From contig CM038725.1 of NCBI GenBank assembly GCA_021613375.1, positions 13,380,589-13,444,588 of the forward strand: 64,000 bases of DNA, read 5' to 3'. Both the position numbers and the translations under genes were made by a program. This DNA is from Megaleporinus macrocephalus (Eukaryota > Chordata > Actinopteri > Characiformes > Anostomidae). The notes below the pieces were generated by a model. That model ran no database searches. It worked only from the letters and a program-made list of their open reading frames with translations, and was not told the DNA's origin. Shown here one piece after another: positions 13,050 through 26,200 of the stretch. Each line of letters starts with the position of its first letter. Position 1 is the first letter of the stretch.

Positions 13050-14880
13050 TTGGGTTTAGGAAACAATAGAGTTTGTGTCAGGACTAAAGTGAACGGAAGG
13101 AAAGAGGGATGATTAAAAGGACAGACAAAACTGATTCACCCCCCCATACACACACACACACTGTTCTTCTTTCCTGTTTGAGTTTTCTGTTTTAAACATT
13201 GTTAAAATATAGTTTAAATTAATACTTGTTGTTTATTCAGTGCGACTTTAAATGAATGGTTCAGTTCAACAGGAAAATATTTTGCTATAAAAATGTACAG
13301 AAAAAAGTTCGGGTTTTTTTTATGAAAAACTTAATTACACTAAATATGTATTAAACTGATACTGATTGGGTAAATATAATATTTATAAAAAATTTATATA
13401 TTTTTTTTTCACATGGTCAAAGGTACATCATCGCTGTTCCTTACAGCTGAACATAACAGGAGGGATAAAAGGTTAAATCCCAATCAGAACTTCCTGTAAT
13501 CACCTAATCTAGTGTTTCTCAGTTTTGTTCCTGCAGTAGCTCTGATTTGTGGTCGACTCTGTTCCCCGCGCTAACACAATGCAATTCAAAGCAGGAAAGC
13601 CCTGTTAATGAGCTTGTTAATCAGATGAGCTTCAGCCAAATCAGACGATAACTTGATGAAACTGAGGTTTGTCTTAACAACACGAAGGACTCAGACCAAG
13701 TAGCTACAAAATTCTTGATCTACTAAAAGTCTTTTTCTGACTTTAACATTAGTTGTAATCTGATTTTACAGATCTCTTCCTGTTGATCTGAGTGCTGGTG
13801 TTAAGCTCTCACAGGGGCGTTACTGCTGGTGGGAATGCTGGAACTCAAGGGGCAAAGACTAAAAAGTTTGCTATGGAGTTCCATTTTAATTGGGGGGAAG
13901 AAGCCCAGCAGGACTGCTTTTGCACTCCTTTGCACAAGAAAAGTGCAATGGCCCTGGTGTAAACATGTCCTGTTTGTACCGAAGTCTACGGCCCGGTGCA
14001 GGGTGGGTCAGCTCCTTGTAACTCGATCATAAAAGAGAAACAGAAAACTCACTTTTCAGCGGTATAAGATGTAGACGTAGTGTTTTCTACTTACACAAAC
14101 AACTTAATAAGGAAAATTAATGAACAGACTGGATGAAAGTAGTAGATGAAGGGCCGGCAACATTAAAACTAAAACTTTTAAACAAACCTGCATTAACCCA
14201 GCTTTGCATAGAAAAGCAAAATAGGGTTAATCATGACCAAACACACAGAACAACAGGATAAAAGTCAAATAGCTGTTTTGATGGTAAGCTGAACTGGATC
14301 TCACACATAAAAGAGATTAATTCTTTGCGACTAAGCACAATGTTATTGGTTTATTTCAAAAGATGATGCCACTTTTGGGCAAATCCAAAGCCTCATATGG
14401 TTTAGAATCATCTCAAAGTGTCTTCAATATTAACCCACACCTTCTTCACAAACAATCACCCTTTAAACACTATAATGACCAGAATGATGGTGATTAAGAC
14501 TTAACAGATCACAAAACAGAGCCTTTGACCGGCCTTAAAGAAGCTTAGAGTACAGATGCATCATATAATGATCATGACTGTGAGTATATAGGATATAGCA
14601 CAGCAGCCAGCACAGGTGAGCACAAAAGCACATGTGAGAATAAATGAGATTTCATTTTCAGCTCTATTTTCTAGAAAGATTGTGATCATGTTTTTAGTGC
14701 AGTTTCAATATAATTACAATTATATAGCACTAAAGCGAGTTACATTCACCTCAAACATGAAGCTCCAGAGCTCTAAAAGTAAGTACGCTTCTGTAGTCCT
14801 GTATTACTTTAATGAATATACAGTGTGAATGTATTTGATGGCAGTGCACCCCCTAGTGGTGGTGGCGTATTGAAGGCGTG
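13050..14880. other. Intergenic, no gene seen
   Basis: No exon or element with recognisable ends. Contains a short CA run near 13150 and AT-rich tracts around 13310-13420. Confidence 0.45.
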
Positions 14881-14890
14881 GGCGTGGTCT

Positions 14891-14904
14891 GACTCCATGG
14901 CAAC
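14891..14904 (+). promoter_or_regulatory. fam47e: Putative RFX X-box upstream of fam47e
   Basis: GACTCCATGGCAAC differs by one base from the classical X-box form GTCTCCATGGCAAC bound by RFX factors. It lies 163-176 bp upstream of the fam47e start codon, a typical distance for cilia-gene X-boxes. A second, equally placed site lies upstream of ccdc158. Binding is inferred, not shown. Confidence 0.6.
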
Positions 14905-15066
14905 CCCAAGCGCTTCCTCGGCACAGCTCTGTTAGCCAAACTAGGGCTAATCTCGAAGCGCTGTCTAGTTTTAACCTCTTATTTTAATAATGTACTGCTG
15001 ATTTGTCTATAGAGCTCAGGTCATGTAGGATTAGTCAATAAATAAAAAACAACTAAACGCTGCGAG

Positions 15067-15373
15067 ATGGCGGAGAGAAGCGGACAGAACTCTGCGGTGC
15101 ATCCCTGGTGAGTAACGTTCACTAACACAGCACAACAGCCTGACTGGTACTGTACATGATTAGAGCCAACATTTACAACGTAAATAATAAATAAGTCCTC
15201 CAACAGTGGTTTACATTTCGAAAAAAATAAAATGAAGCTCGAAATAACTATGTATTCATTTAGTTTGTGTGCGTTCCAATAAAGTGGAGCTGGTGTCAGA
15301 AGTTGCTGTAAGTGCTGAATATGAACAAACGCTGTGTTTAACAGATGCTACATTCCCATTGTGGGAGTGAGGA

Positions 15374-15417
<44 letters not shown>

Positions 15418-15418
15418 C

Positions 15419-15465
<47 letters not shown>

Positions 15466-16780
15466 ATAAGTCATATAAAAGTCAGTATTTCCAATCTGAA
15501 ATGTAGGACTGTAGTTTTACCCTGAATTGGGTAAATGCCCAGCTTATCTGATGTCCATGTCTTATTTCCTGCCAGGATCCTGTTTCTCCTACCCTGTTTT
15601 TATACCACCTCCTTGTTTCTTTCTACACCCATTGTCTATTTTATCAGCTCCAGTTACCGTATAGGATCACCTGTAGTCAGTGTGAGCCATATGTTTCTCT
15701 GCATACTCTGTTAGCCTGTTCTTTATTGGTCAGGACCCCCACAGAGAAGGGTGGTGGACCATTCTCAGCAATGCAGTGAGACTGAGATAGTGGTAGTGAG
15801 TTAGTGCTGGTGTAAATGGATCAGAAACAGCAGTGCTGGCATAGTTAAAACACCTCTGTGTCACTGCTGGACTGAGAATAGTCCAGCTCTGAGATGAGCT
15901 GGGGTCCAGAGAACTCGGTAGCTTTCACCCTCCATATAAAAATAATCTGATTTTCCTGGTGGATGCTCCTTTTATACCCACCTGTTCACTCACCTGTTAC
16001 CAACTTACCTGCTTATTGAAGAATGTTTGAAAATGGTATAATTGGATATTAAGTCATTGTAAAAATTTCAAGTTACCAGAACAAAAGGAGTATTTTTTCC
16101 TCTACCTGTCAGGAACTGAATTTATCCTGCATGCTGTAGATTCATTTTGTAGCTTTCTCTGATGCAGGTACAAGGAAAGATTACGCATCAAGTGCCTGAA
16201 GGATCCAGGGTTGAAGCAGCAGCTGAGCGGGGCTCTTGATGGGCGAGGTTGGCGGTTTCTGCACCCGGGTCAGGATGACTTCAGAGACGGTTACCCAACA
16301 CTCCAGACCGAGCCTTTCACTCAGCCTCAGCGTGGGACGGGTCCTCCCATGTTGGGTCTGGTGAATCGGGCCCGTCCAGCCACACTACAGAACAAACGCT
16401 TCACCAAAGAGCAGGCCTGCTTCTCTAAACGGAACTGTCTGCGCCAGGCCCGCCGCCAGTACGTGGATGCGGTGGAGCAGAGGCTCAGCGCTCATCCACT
16501 AGCCCTGTACCCCCATTTAACCAGCGGCCTGCAACCTGGGGTAAGCGCCATGTTACCCACAGGCTAGCACAGCCAGATAGCTAGTTTCTCTACATCTATT
16601 TCACAATAAGGTATTGACAAATGTTACGAGGGCTGCACGATAAATTGCTTTTTAATACTGATAAACAGCTTTTTAATGCTGATATCACTCAGTCCTTTAA
16701 CCAATCACATTGTTTTTCGCTTTTTGTGCAGTCACAGTTCCAGTAGTTGTTTAATTGAGCTACACCGCAAACTTTGAACA

Positions 16781-16821
<41 letters not shown>

Positions 16822-19800
16822 TATTCTGTTCAAAGTAAAACATGCATTATCAAAAGACATCTCGACAGAAGAGTGAAAAACCATACTTACAGTATTATAT
16901 ATTGGCAGGTAAATTCTTATATGTAGTTAATATCTTAAAATTCTCATTTTGAGATTATTTGCCATTTTCAAACTTGTTTTAAGTGGTTTGAATTAAGTGC
17001 CTGGAGTTAAGTTCAATACATTATCTTACATCTATCTCAAAATAAGAATTTTACTTGGCAAGATATTATTTTTTGTAGGGTAACTGTAATTGCACAAAAT
17101 GTTCACAGAACAGCATATTAGCGTGGTGTATCTGAAGTATTTAAAGAGTCTGTTGTGTCGGTCAAGCTGCTTAGTTTAGCCTGAACAGGTTTTTTCTGTG
17201 TGATGTGATGCCGCTGCGGCATAAAGTGCAGATTGAAGGCAGACAGTGATTTTCTACATAGGAACCTATGAGCTCTTGAATTGCCGGTGGTTTGTATAGT
17301 GTACAGTCCGCTAAATTGATATAACTGAGAAACCGACTGACATGCTTGTATCGAGTACAAAAAGTTGTTATTCACAAGAAGGGAAACATGGGGATTTGAG
17401 GGTGGTTAGCCCACTTCAACTAAACAACTGTAACTGTAATGTCGAGAGGCGTCGCTGTGTTGAATGAAAGCTTAGCAGCTAATGTTAGCAGCTATTCTTT
17501 CAGCTCAGTTGAACAATCACACCTCTTCATAAAAATAAACATCACGCGCAACATAGTTTTACTTTCTGTTTGCATATTTCTCTCGTAATGTCATCTAAAT
17601 TAAACATGATCTGCCGAGACCCCCTTTATCACGCCAACACCCTATTTCCAGAGAGCATACATTTTATTCGATTATTGTAATCAAGTAATTGTGCCAGCCC
17701 TAAAATGATCTCTTGGCCATGTTTACGTATGCAAACTATGCAAACGATTAACATAAACAAACCAAAGCCTCCACTGTCCTCCAGTGGAATTAACCCAAGC
17801 ATCACTGTCTGATGGGTTCAAGGGGAATCAGGGCATTAGGGAATCGGCGCTACAGGGGCTCTAGTTTAGCGAAGTGCAGTGAAGTACAACTGCTTTAAAG
17901 AAACAATTAATTCTCCTTAATTATTCAGTACTCGCAGCATTAATATATATTGTTGCTGTCCAAAGGAAAACAGTTATCTTTATAATGGCAACTTAACAGG
18001 AGAGGGGAACAACCTACTTTTTTATTTTTCATGCAAGTCAGTGGAACCAGATTTATTGGCAGGCTATTTTGGAACATTTCTATTCGTCTATACATCATAA
18101 AGTCACACAATGTAATAATGTTTACATCTCTGAGCGCTAAATAGTTTGGATAGAAGGTGCCAAGCCAATAATAGTATAAAAGTGACACGTTTCTGACACC
18201 CGCCCCTATCTGTGTTGGCATGGACACCAAAACAAACATCTTCCACAATTAAATTGTTTCCAGATTTCCCAGAAGAGCTAGAACAATGAGACTGAGGAAC
18301 AGCTTCTACAACCTGAAATTCCTCGAACCATTCACAGTGTAGTTCAAAGGACAGAGTTAAAATTAATTTATTAAACAGTTCTGGCCTTCACTGTTGAACT
18401 CAGAGTGAAGGGTCAACTGGGAAACGCTAAGTACCTTCTCTTCCCCTTTCCTTTACACAGCTGCTTAATGACGTACTGTCTGTTCTGGACCCGGAGATGC
18501 GTGTCAAGAAGGAGCCAGTTCTTATCTGTTTTGAGAAAGACGAAGAGTGTGGTGAAGGGACACGTGAAGGCCCAACCCAAGAGCCTTCAACAGTAAAGAC
18601 AACCAAACCATCTGTTGGCACAAAGTAAGCTAAAATTCTAAACTGTCTGTTAATATGGGTGGACATCATTTCATATTGTCTTGAGAAGTTTTGCAATAAT
18701 GAAAAATGCATGAAGATATGTAGCTTATTAGCATATGCAGTATGGTTGCATAATCAGAAGCAGCTGATTGTTGTTCCAAACCCTTTATCCAAATTTAATT
18801 TCAGTTTATATGTGAGCAAAATTTGCAGAACTTCTCCTGATCTCTCCTAAAATATAAAATGGGCCATAACTCTTGCACAGCCCAAATTCTGTTTTATATT
18901 TTAATAAAAAATTTGCAGAAGGGTATTCCCTGTAGAGCAGTAGTTACCAACCTTCTATTTTACTGCAGAGTTTATTTCCAAACTTCATCTTAGCCTAACA
19001 CTGAAGCATCTGCTCCAGCCAATCAAGGTCTTCTGAACACTGAAGAAGTTCTTTAGCTGAAGCAGACTGTGGTTTGAACCAGAGACTTTGTTGGATGGTA
19101 GATCTCCAGGACCAGGGTTGGTGACCACAGCTGTACAGGATGACAAAACAAGTGCATTGACAGAGGCACCAAAACTTTCCTGTTTAATTGTAAATAGCAA
19201 AAGGCAGGTAGGTGCATTTGTATTTGAATGCATCTAAGAGGCCTGACTTAAATTATCTTAAATTATCACTGTCACCACTTAATTCAGGCAAGTACTAATG
19301 TAACTGTACTGTCTGATTAAACATTTAAGTGTAAATATTCTTTGCGAGAAGAACAAACTGAAGTTACAAGAGGCTTTAGAGGGGTTTCACACAGAATTCC
19401 TATTGAGTTTTTTTGTTTATTGGCTCTTATTTTTCCTTCAGGACAACCTGTTTAATAGGGGTCAACATATCGCCAGAAAATACCCAGTCCCTCCTCCTCA
19501 CTTCTCAGTTCAGTCTAGAAGAAACAGTTTAGCATCAAACTTCATCCTTTTACTCGGCAAGAGCATCTCCGTCAGTGGATAGCAGCAAGAACTTATTATT
19601 ATTATATTATATTATATTATTACAGTGCTTGTTTGCCAAGAACTTTAGTTATTGTTGCATTTACTCACTGTCACCTCTTGAGGTACATAATGGTATTACA
19701 AGACAGGTTTGGCTGAGGCTAGCTGGTTAGCATGCTGACATGAGTAGATATCACTGCAACACAATACAGAATATTTTATCGGTAAAAAAAATAAAATATA

Positions 19801-22800
19801 TTTATAACACAAATCATTTTTTATCAGCTTAAATCTCTGTAAAGGTCCCCTTTTTTCCAGTAAATCTACAGTTCTTTAATGTATGTGTATAATGAATTTA
19901 GTGATTTCCATTAAAGAACAGACCGACAGCTGAGCTTGCTGTTTCTAAGCTTGTGGAAATGTACAAGGTTGTTGTATATTAGAAGTCAGTGAGATGAGAT
20001 AACTGGGCGTGGAGAGCCTAGAGGTATAGCACTTAATGGAAAGTTACTGAATAATCCAGCTGCCCTGCAGAGGATGGGCCGCCCCGAAAGAGAAAAGGGG
20101 CATGTTTTTCATTCATTTCCACCTATTATGACTGACAGCTTAGAACACAGCTGATGGAGAATAAGCATACTGGGTCTTGTTATTTTAACTTGTTTGACTA
20201 GAATATGTTATTTACCAAAAGTGTGTTATTGTTCCTAAAGACTTCTGACGGAGGGAGAAAAAAACTTCTGTTCTAGGAATCCTTATAAATGGCAGGAAGC
20301 TAAAGAGGGCCGTGCCAAGGAGGACCAGAACGTCAGTGACAAATGTTTGCACTCACCCCCTCAAGATGAAGACATCCAGAAAGTGACCAAGCTCTTCTGT
20401 GACTGGGTCACCTCGCTGGTCAGTTTTTACACCACCCTGTAAAGTCATATTCAAGACTCCACAGACCATCATTTTAAAAACCTCTAGGGTTGTAATTAAG
20501 ATGACAAAGAGTATAATTTAAACACACTGCCACCACCACCACTGGCCTGTCCAGTATGGATGAATGAATGCCATTGATTCCTTCATACAGTTTTCCTTGT
20601 AGAAGGTAATCTTTTTATCCGAGACCATATGGCTTATATCTTTCAGGGCGGGGAGACCAACAATTTGACAGAGTCCAATATCCTGAGCCTCTTCTTTAGT
20701 GGCTGTGAGAAGAAGCCTGCCTTAATGTTCCCTATTGAAGTGCTGGGACCCAACCAAATACCAGAGGAGCTCCGCACCACTGTAGAAGGCCTGTGCAAAG
20801 ATTATTTACACAGTGCACGGTTGAAGGACTCAGAGTTAAACAAGGTAAGAACTTGAGCTCGGAGATCACAATTACTCAAAGATTGCTTCAGCTGTACAAC
20901 ATAAAAAAAGGCAGTTAAATTGCACTCAGCTTTTTAACAGCAACATGAGCCTGGCAACAAGATATGATTTAATGCAAGAGTAGCCCAACTTTTTCAGGCA
21001 AGAACCCACAGGAAATGGTACTGTTTGCTTTAGGACAGATCAAAATAACTGATCTTTGGTTGACTTTTATGCAATATTAGGCCTACTGTCCCAACAAATG
21101 CAACACCACACCACAATAACATAATGAAACATACACTATATAGCAAAAAGTATGTGGGCACCTAACGATCACTAATCCATGGGCATTTATACGGAGTGGT
21201 TCCACCTTTGTGGAAAGGCTTTTTACAAGATGGCCTGGCTTACAGTTCCAAGTCATCCCAAAGGTGTCCAGTGGGGTTGAGCTCAGGGATCTGTGTAGAC
21301 CACTGGAGTTCCTCTACACCAAACTCCTCAAACCATGTCTTTATGGACCTCGTTATGTGCAGTGAAGCTTGATTAATCACTCCAGAGAACAAGATGCCAC
21401 TGCCCCAGAGTCCAGTGGCATCATGCTCACCTGGTAGGTTCCGTATGACCCATTCTGCTGCCAATGTTTGTCTATTGAGGAAGTATGGCTGTGTCCTATG
21501 TTATATGCAAGCAATGGCTGCCTGAAACACCTGAATTAGAAGGGGTGTCCACATACTTTTGTACATAGCCCTACATTGTTATATGCTGAGTGAGATGTAA
21601 ATAGTATGTAAATGGTAGAAAATAATAAAACAAAGATAAAGTGTTTTACATTATTATCAGTTTCTAAACCAGTTTCTAAAGCCTAGATTAGAGATTCATA
21701 TCAATGGATAACAGTCCCAAATCAGCAGAATGGATCGGATATTTGAGGTGAAAAACGAACAAATCCTACTCAATCCTGTAACAAATATATCCTGCAATGC
21801 TACATATTGTGTGATGTGATGTTGCAAGCTGTAGATTTCTTCTTGTGGGTCTGTAAAGTAGTTTTAGTAGGACAGTCTGCTCTTACATATTTATCATAAG
21901 TGAGAAAAAAAGTGTAATTGTTTTTAAAGCTAAGCTAGCTAAGAAGGCTTGGTAGCTCTGTATTCTGATGAACATCGCTTACAACAATGGTGGATGGATA
22001 TTGATATTGTGCCACGAACTGGTTGTAAATTGCATTATTTAATTAATTGCTCAATATGTCCCACTGCAATGGAGGAAAACATTCTTGATGCAGTTTCCAT
22101 TGTTACCCACATTAAAATTCACCAGCAAGTCGTGACCCACAGTTTAAAAACCACTACAGTAAAAACCCAATATCTAATGTTGGCCAATTACTCCACTTTA
22201 GCCAAACTGACCAATATCACTGAAAAGGTATGTTTATGATTTAATATTTGCAGCGGTAGAACAAGGCACTAACATACAAAGGAATAATGCAACACAGCAT
22301 TTGTTTTAAATTAACCATAAGGTCATTGGGATTTTGTGTTTCATGACTGTACATCCTTTCTTGGTGTTCTCATTTCTTGCTGTAACAGTCTGTTTAGTTC
22401 ATTATTATGAACTGGCCAGTATTTTTCTCAAAACACCAGGTCTGTACTCCCAATGTAAAGACCACATATGGCGCATGGTACTTGGATCCAAAAACATGGA
22501 AGAAGCGGCCTGTTAACGAGCCACTGAGAGACCCTGAATTGACCAAGGACCTAGAGCATGAGCAGCAGCCTTCAGAGAAGGTGGGACTGATCAGTGCTTA
22601 CATATAGCTATTAGTCATACAGAGAGATAAGATGATAATGTGAAAACAGGTCAGCTAACATTTTCTAATTGTGACATCTGTTCATATTTTCCTGCCAAGC
22701 AGGATGAAGAACTGAAGCAGATTCATGGAACCCAAGCCTTTAGGCAATTTATCATCAGTAAGGGACTGAGAATGCCCAGGGTAAGACTCCTGTTGGTTCT

Positions 22801-22974
22801 TGGAACATGAAAAATTTTTATTCCTTCTCATACTTGAACACCAACTTATTTTACTCACATAATTTCTTGCAGTTTCTCAGCTCAGTCTTCTTGGAGGAGG
22901 AGCAGGAGAACAGGACCACAGGGACAGACACAACAGCCTCAGCCTCGACCCGCAAGGGGACAGTGAAGCTTTAA
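15067..22974 (+). CDS. fam47e: FAM47E-like protein, 8 coding exons, 412 aa
   Basis: Coding exons: 15067-15107, 16168-16540, 18461-18624, 20277-20418, 20647-20844, 22440-22580, 22703-22780, 22873-22974. All junctions are GT-AG and all phases agree. The start ATG has a good context (GAGATGG). Family hallmarks are in order: PWYKERL (residues 13-19), W-R-F then DDFRDG (50-55), HPLALYPHL (123-131) followed by LLNDVLSVLDPE (139-150), then near the C-terminus YGAWYLDPK (316-324), NEPLRDPEL, and AFRQFIISKGLRMP. These match the ends of human FAM47 proteins. The long proline-rich repeats of the primate X-linked copies are absent. Human FAM47E has been reported to bind and stabilise the arginine methyltransferase PRMT5; that role here is by analogy. 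It lies next to ccdc158, as in human 4q21. No clear AATAAA follows the stop before the converging ccdc158 coding exon. Confidence 0.87.
15371..15466. repeat. (GAAA)n microsatellite, ~95 bp
   Basis: Purine-only tetranucleotide run with one interruption (GACAG near 15417), in fam47e intron 1. Such homopurine tracts can form triplex DNA and are usually polymorphic. Confidence 0.95.
15570..15960. repeat. Dispersed teleost repeat in fam47e intron 1
   Basis: The order of phrases ('TTTTATCAGCTCCAGTTACC', 'GTCAGGACCCCCACAGAG', 'CCATTCTCAGCAATGCAGTG', 'GGATCAGAAACAGCAGTGCT') matches a repeat I recognise as very abundant in otophysan fish genomes. It has no coding capacity. I do not assign a named family. 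Confidence 0.6.
16629..17701. mobile_element. Possible hAT-type non-autonomous element
   Basis: Begins AGGGCTGCACGATAA and ends with GTGCCAGCCCT, roughly its reverse complement, a form common at the ends of fish hAT-like elements. The interior has no transposase frame, and target-site duplications are unclear. It lies in fam47e intron 2 (16541-18460) and also encloses the palindrome at 16771-16836. The boundaries are tentative. Confidence 0.35.
16771..16836. repeat. Hairpin-forming palindrome around a (TA)n run
   Basis: A (TA)n run at 16783-16818 is framed by perfect 14-bp inverted arms, ACTTTGAACAGAAT (16771-16784) and its reverse complement (16823-16836). It lies in fam47e intron 2 and could extrude as a cruciform. 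Confidence 0.8.
21134..21571 (-). mobile_element. Tc1-like relic in fam47e intron 5
   Basis: Imperfect terminal inverted repeats (left CACTATATAGCAAAAAGTAT, right end a diverged reverse complement) with TA on both sides. The minus strand at 21464-21240 reads like the C-terminal part of a Tc1 transposase: a stretch ending ELNPTGHLWDDLEL matches the family's 'DLNP-E-LWD' motif. The N-terminal half is missing, so it is an inactive fragment. Confidence 0.75.
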
Positions 22975-23246
22975 ATACATCTCAGCCCTTATTCCTGTGA
23001 GGAGGAGCCGAGCTATATTCTAAATTAGGAATTCTTTAAAAAACGACCACAGCTACTGAAGGATTGATGAGTTTCCAGTGACAAATGCTCATTTGCACTA
23101 TATGGTAACAAATGAAACATGAGGTTATATCTAAAAACTGTCTTTTAACATTTTTGAAATCCTCAGTTCTGTCTCCAGATGACACAGTTTACTTTGTCTG
23201 TGTTGGTCAAATTTAAAAAGTCCATATTTGTCCATGTAAAAAGGCC

Positions 23247-23252
23247 TTTATT
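23247..23252 (-). terminator. ccdc158: Poly(A) signal of ccdc158
   Basis: TTTATT on the plus strand is AATAAA on the minus strand, 31 nt past the ccdc158 stop codon. It would give a very short 3' UTR that stays clear of the fam47e stop at 22974. Confidence 0.65.
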
Positions 23253-23282
23253 TGCAACTTAGCCATGTTTGGTTTCAGAGGC

Positions 23283-26200
23283 TTATCTGCTCAGAGGTTC
23301 TTTTCTGTCTTTGACTCTCGTCATCTTCTTTTCCTGGCTCTTTATCATGGAGGCCGTTTCTGCAAAATTGCCAGAAAGCAACATGGGAACAAATATAAAG
23401 CATTTTATATCTTTTAACTACGAGTAAATGTGCAAACTGTTTGTATTCTCAGCCATATTCCTACCTTGATTTTTTATTTGAAGACCCTTCTCTGGGTTCT
23501 GGAGATTGTCAAGCTTGCTATGTTGTTCCTCATATATCTGTCTTCTTAGCTCATCTTGGATACTGGCAGCTGTTTGTAAAAGAAAACATTCAGAATTGTT
23601 GTATATAGTGAACACATAACATGCTTTATATAAAATATTACAAGGCAGTCTATTCCTTCGGCTGGATAAGAGTGCAATGATTAGTCACCACCAACAATAT
23701 TATGAAAACATGACACCATATATCTTTTGCTTAAGTGTCATTTACTAAAACTGGTACAGTATATGATTATGACTGCAAAGTGTTACAAGAAGCACAGTTT
23801 TGAGGAAATATGGGTTCTACTGTTAACGGCACAACTTGATGATGGTAAAAATGGCAGTTAAGAGGTCCAGTTTATCTGAAAAGTGCACTGTGAGCCAATC
23901 ATTTTTCGTGCTCAGGGATGAATATAACTGCATTACTGCATAACTGCAACATTAATATTGTAAATACGAAAGCGACCTGATGGATCCCTCATGTCAGCGA
24001 AGGGCTGCCTAAAGAACTGTGTCACTGCAGAAACTTGCTTTCCCCATCTGGTGGAAAGTTTAGCTTACATATTTTGGCAGTACTGGTGGGGCGTTCCTCC
24101 TTCAGACCATCATAGAGGTCAGTGGGGAGGTCAGAGGTTAAGAGGGAGTGGACTGGAGATCTCCGTCCCAGTGCTGGCAAACAAGATGAAGACCTATAGC
24201 AAGGCCAAGCTGCTCTTACTCCCCGTTCTTCATCTGAGAAATCATAAACCAACACCAGAACTGGACATGAATATTACATTAAATTACATCTGAATCTCAC
24301 AAAGTTAGCCGTATAGCCCTACACTAATCTTGTGACTGCAATGGCTTATATCACATGTTGCGCTAAGAACAACTGTGCATTCATTAGTTTCAGTGGTTAT
24401 TTACAGAAGCGTAAGCACTCACTGTAAGCTGAAAATGCACTGTCCACGTCTCGTTTATCAGGGTCAGTGTTTCGGAGAAGACCCTGCTCACTGCATTACA
24501 GCAAAACATGCAAGACAAGCCACACATGCATTAGCTGCAATTCAAAGCATTCACATTAATATAGTGCAAAAGGAGTTCAAACCACAAGCAGGAACCACTA
24601 TTATCTGTTTAGGTGTTACAATGTATGGTTTCATACAGAAAGCTCAACGCAAGAACTGTAGAAACAGGCATGCAAACACGAGGGAATGAGCAATGAGCCT
24701 TTGGCAATCTTAAGCTCAATATCCTCTCACTTGCAACTGTCACTATGCTTAGCCTTCTTGTGTAACTTCATATCTGCATCAAAAGGCCTTTCAAGCAGAT
24801 ATGTAAGAGCTATTAAAAGTACTGTAGACACAAGATTACAATGGCATATACTGTTTAATATAGCAAAGCAATAAACCACAAGAGGCTGTGCAACACCCAG
24901 GGTAAAGAGTATTGGTAAGTATGATGTGAGTAGCTGTGTTAGGGTGGTTTAGGTCTGACGGTTTGATAAAGACAGATTTATTGATAAAAAAAAAATATTC
25001 AGCTTTTAAATAATGCAAACCACAGCAAGACAGTAGTATTACACAAAACTACATTAATACAACATTATTAAACAACATTATTAACAAAAACGACATTAAT
25101 ACAACATTTATTTTAGTTTTACTGTTGTGGGAACTCTGCTGTTGAGTGCAACTAGAAGAGTTTATGCCTGTATGAAAGGCTAACACCAGAAGTCTCAAGT
25201 ACAATAAAACAAGCATTATTTTGTAACTCACAGAAAAGTAAGCTTAACACGCTTACACTAATCTCATGACTGTAATGGCTTATATCACATGTTCTGTTAG
25301 AACCTACTATTCATTCATTGGTTTTCAGTGTTTATTCACAGATGACATTGTAGGACATACAACATCTTGTTTCAAGATAAAATCAGGATGACATCAGGAG
25401 GAAAGAGATGGAATGTTAGGACTCTCAGATTCCTTACATCAGGAACAAAAACATCCTTACAACAGGCTGTTTCAAACTGTGTTTCCTCACTAGATTAAAA
25501 CAAGTCTTGCTATGATGATGACGACCTTTGTTGTATTTATTACTGTAAATATATAACTATTAATTATTATTAATATAGCTATTCATGTAGTGAAAGTAAA
25601 GTAAAGCCACCTGGTGGCCCAACATAATTAATTATAGATAGATAATTATAGATAACAAATAAAATATATTTAGCATGCAAGCAAGCAAGCAAGCAAATCC
25701 AAGCAAGGCAACAGGAATGAAAATGTCAGACTAGGTGGAGGCTGTGAAGATGAGGCACTGGACTGTCAGCTCCCACATCTTAATAAAGATCCTAAACATG
25801 TTCACTCCGAACAGTTTCTTAAACCTCTGATAATACCGAGCATCTCCGCTTGGCGTTTAACACTGAAGGGACCGAGGACAGAAGCAGTTTCCCTACCACA
25901 ACCGCAACGGAAACCTGTAAGTAGCAGCCATGCTGTGTGATTTTATCACTGCTTGCGAGCTGAAGTAGATCATCTTAAACTGAAAGTTTAATTTACTTTG
26001 TGTTGTTGTTAAGAGGAAGCAAGCCTGTGTTTATTTTGACATCTTGCTTCTGTGTGATCATCGCAGTGTCTCACTGTAAACCAGCAAATCAGAGCAGAGC
26101 TCATCAAAAAAGCTCATTCAACCTAGGGCCAAAACACAGGGCTATAAATGGGCTTGTAAACATGCAAATGCAATTTTTGCCCCTACAAAAGTTACATACC

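Noticed and set aside
1..14880. Expectation of SCARB2 or STBD1 next to fam47e, as in human
   Set aside because: No exon of either could be recognised in the left 15 kb. They may lie outside the window.
15256..15525. Repeated Lys/Glu/Arg and Phe/Leu/Ser peptide frames
   Set aside because: Simply translations of the (GAAA)n microsatellite.
18280..18330. Phrase 'TGAGACTGAGGAACAGCTTC' resembling the tail of a LINE reverse transcriptase
   Set aside because: Too short to support a retroelement call; no further RT sequence nearby.
23991..24293. 100-codon plus-strand frame
   Set aside because: Antisense shadow of ccdc158 exon 20, which matches the conserved SPVHSLLTS segment on the minus strand.
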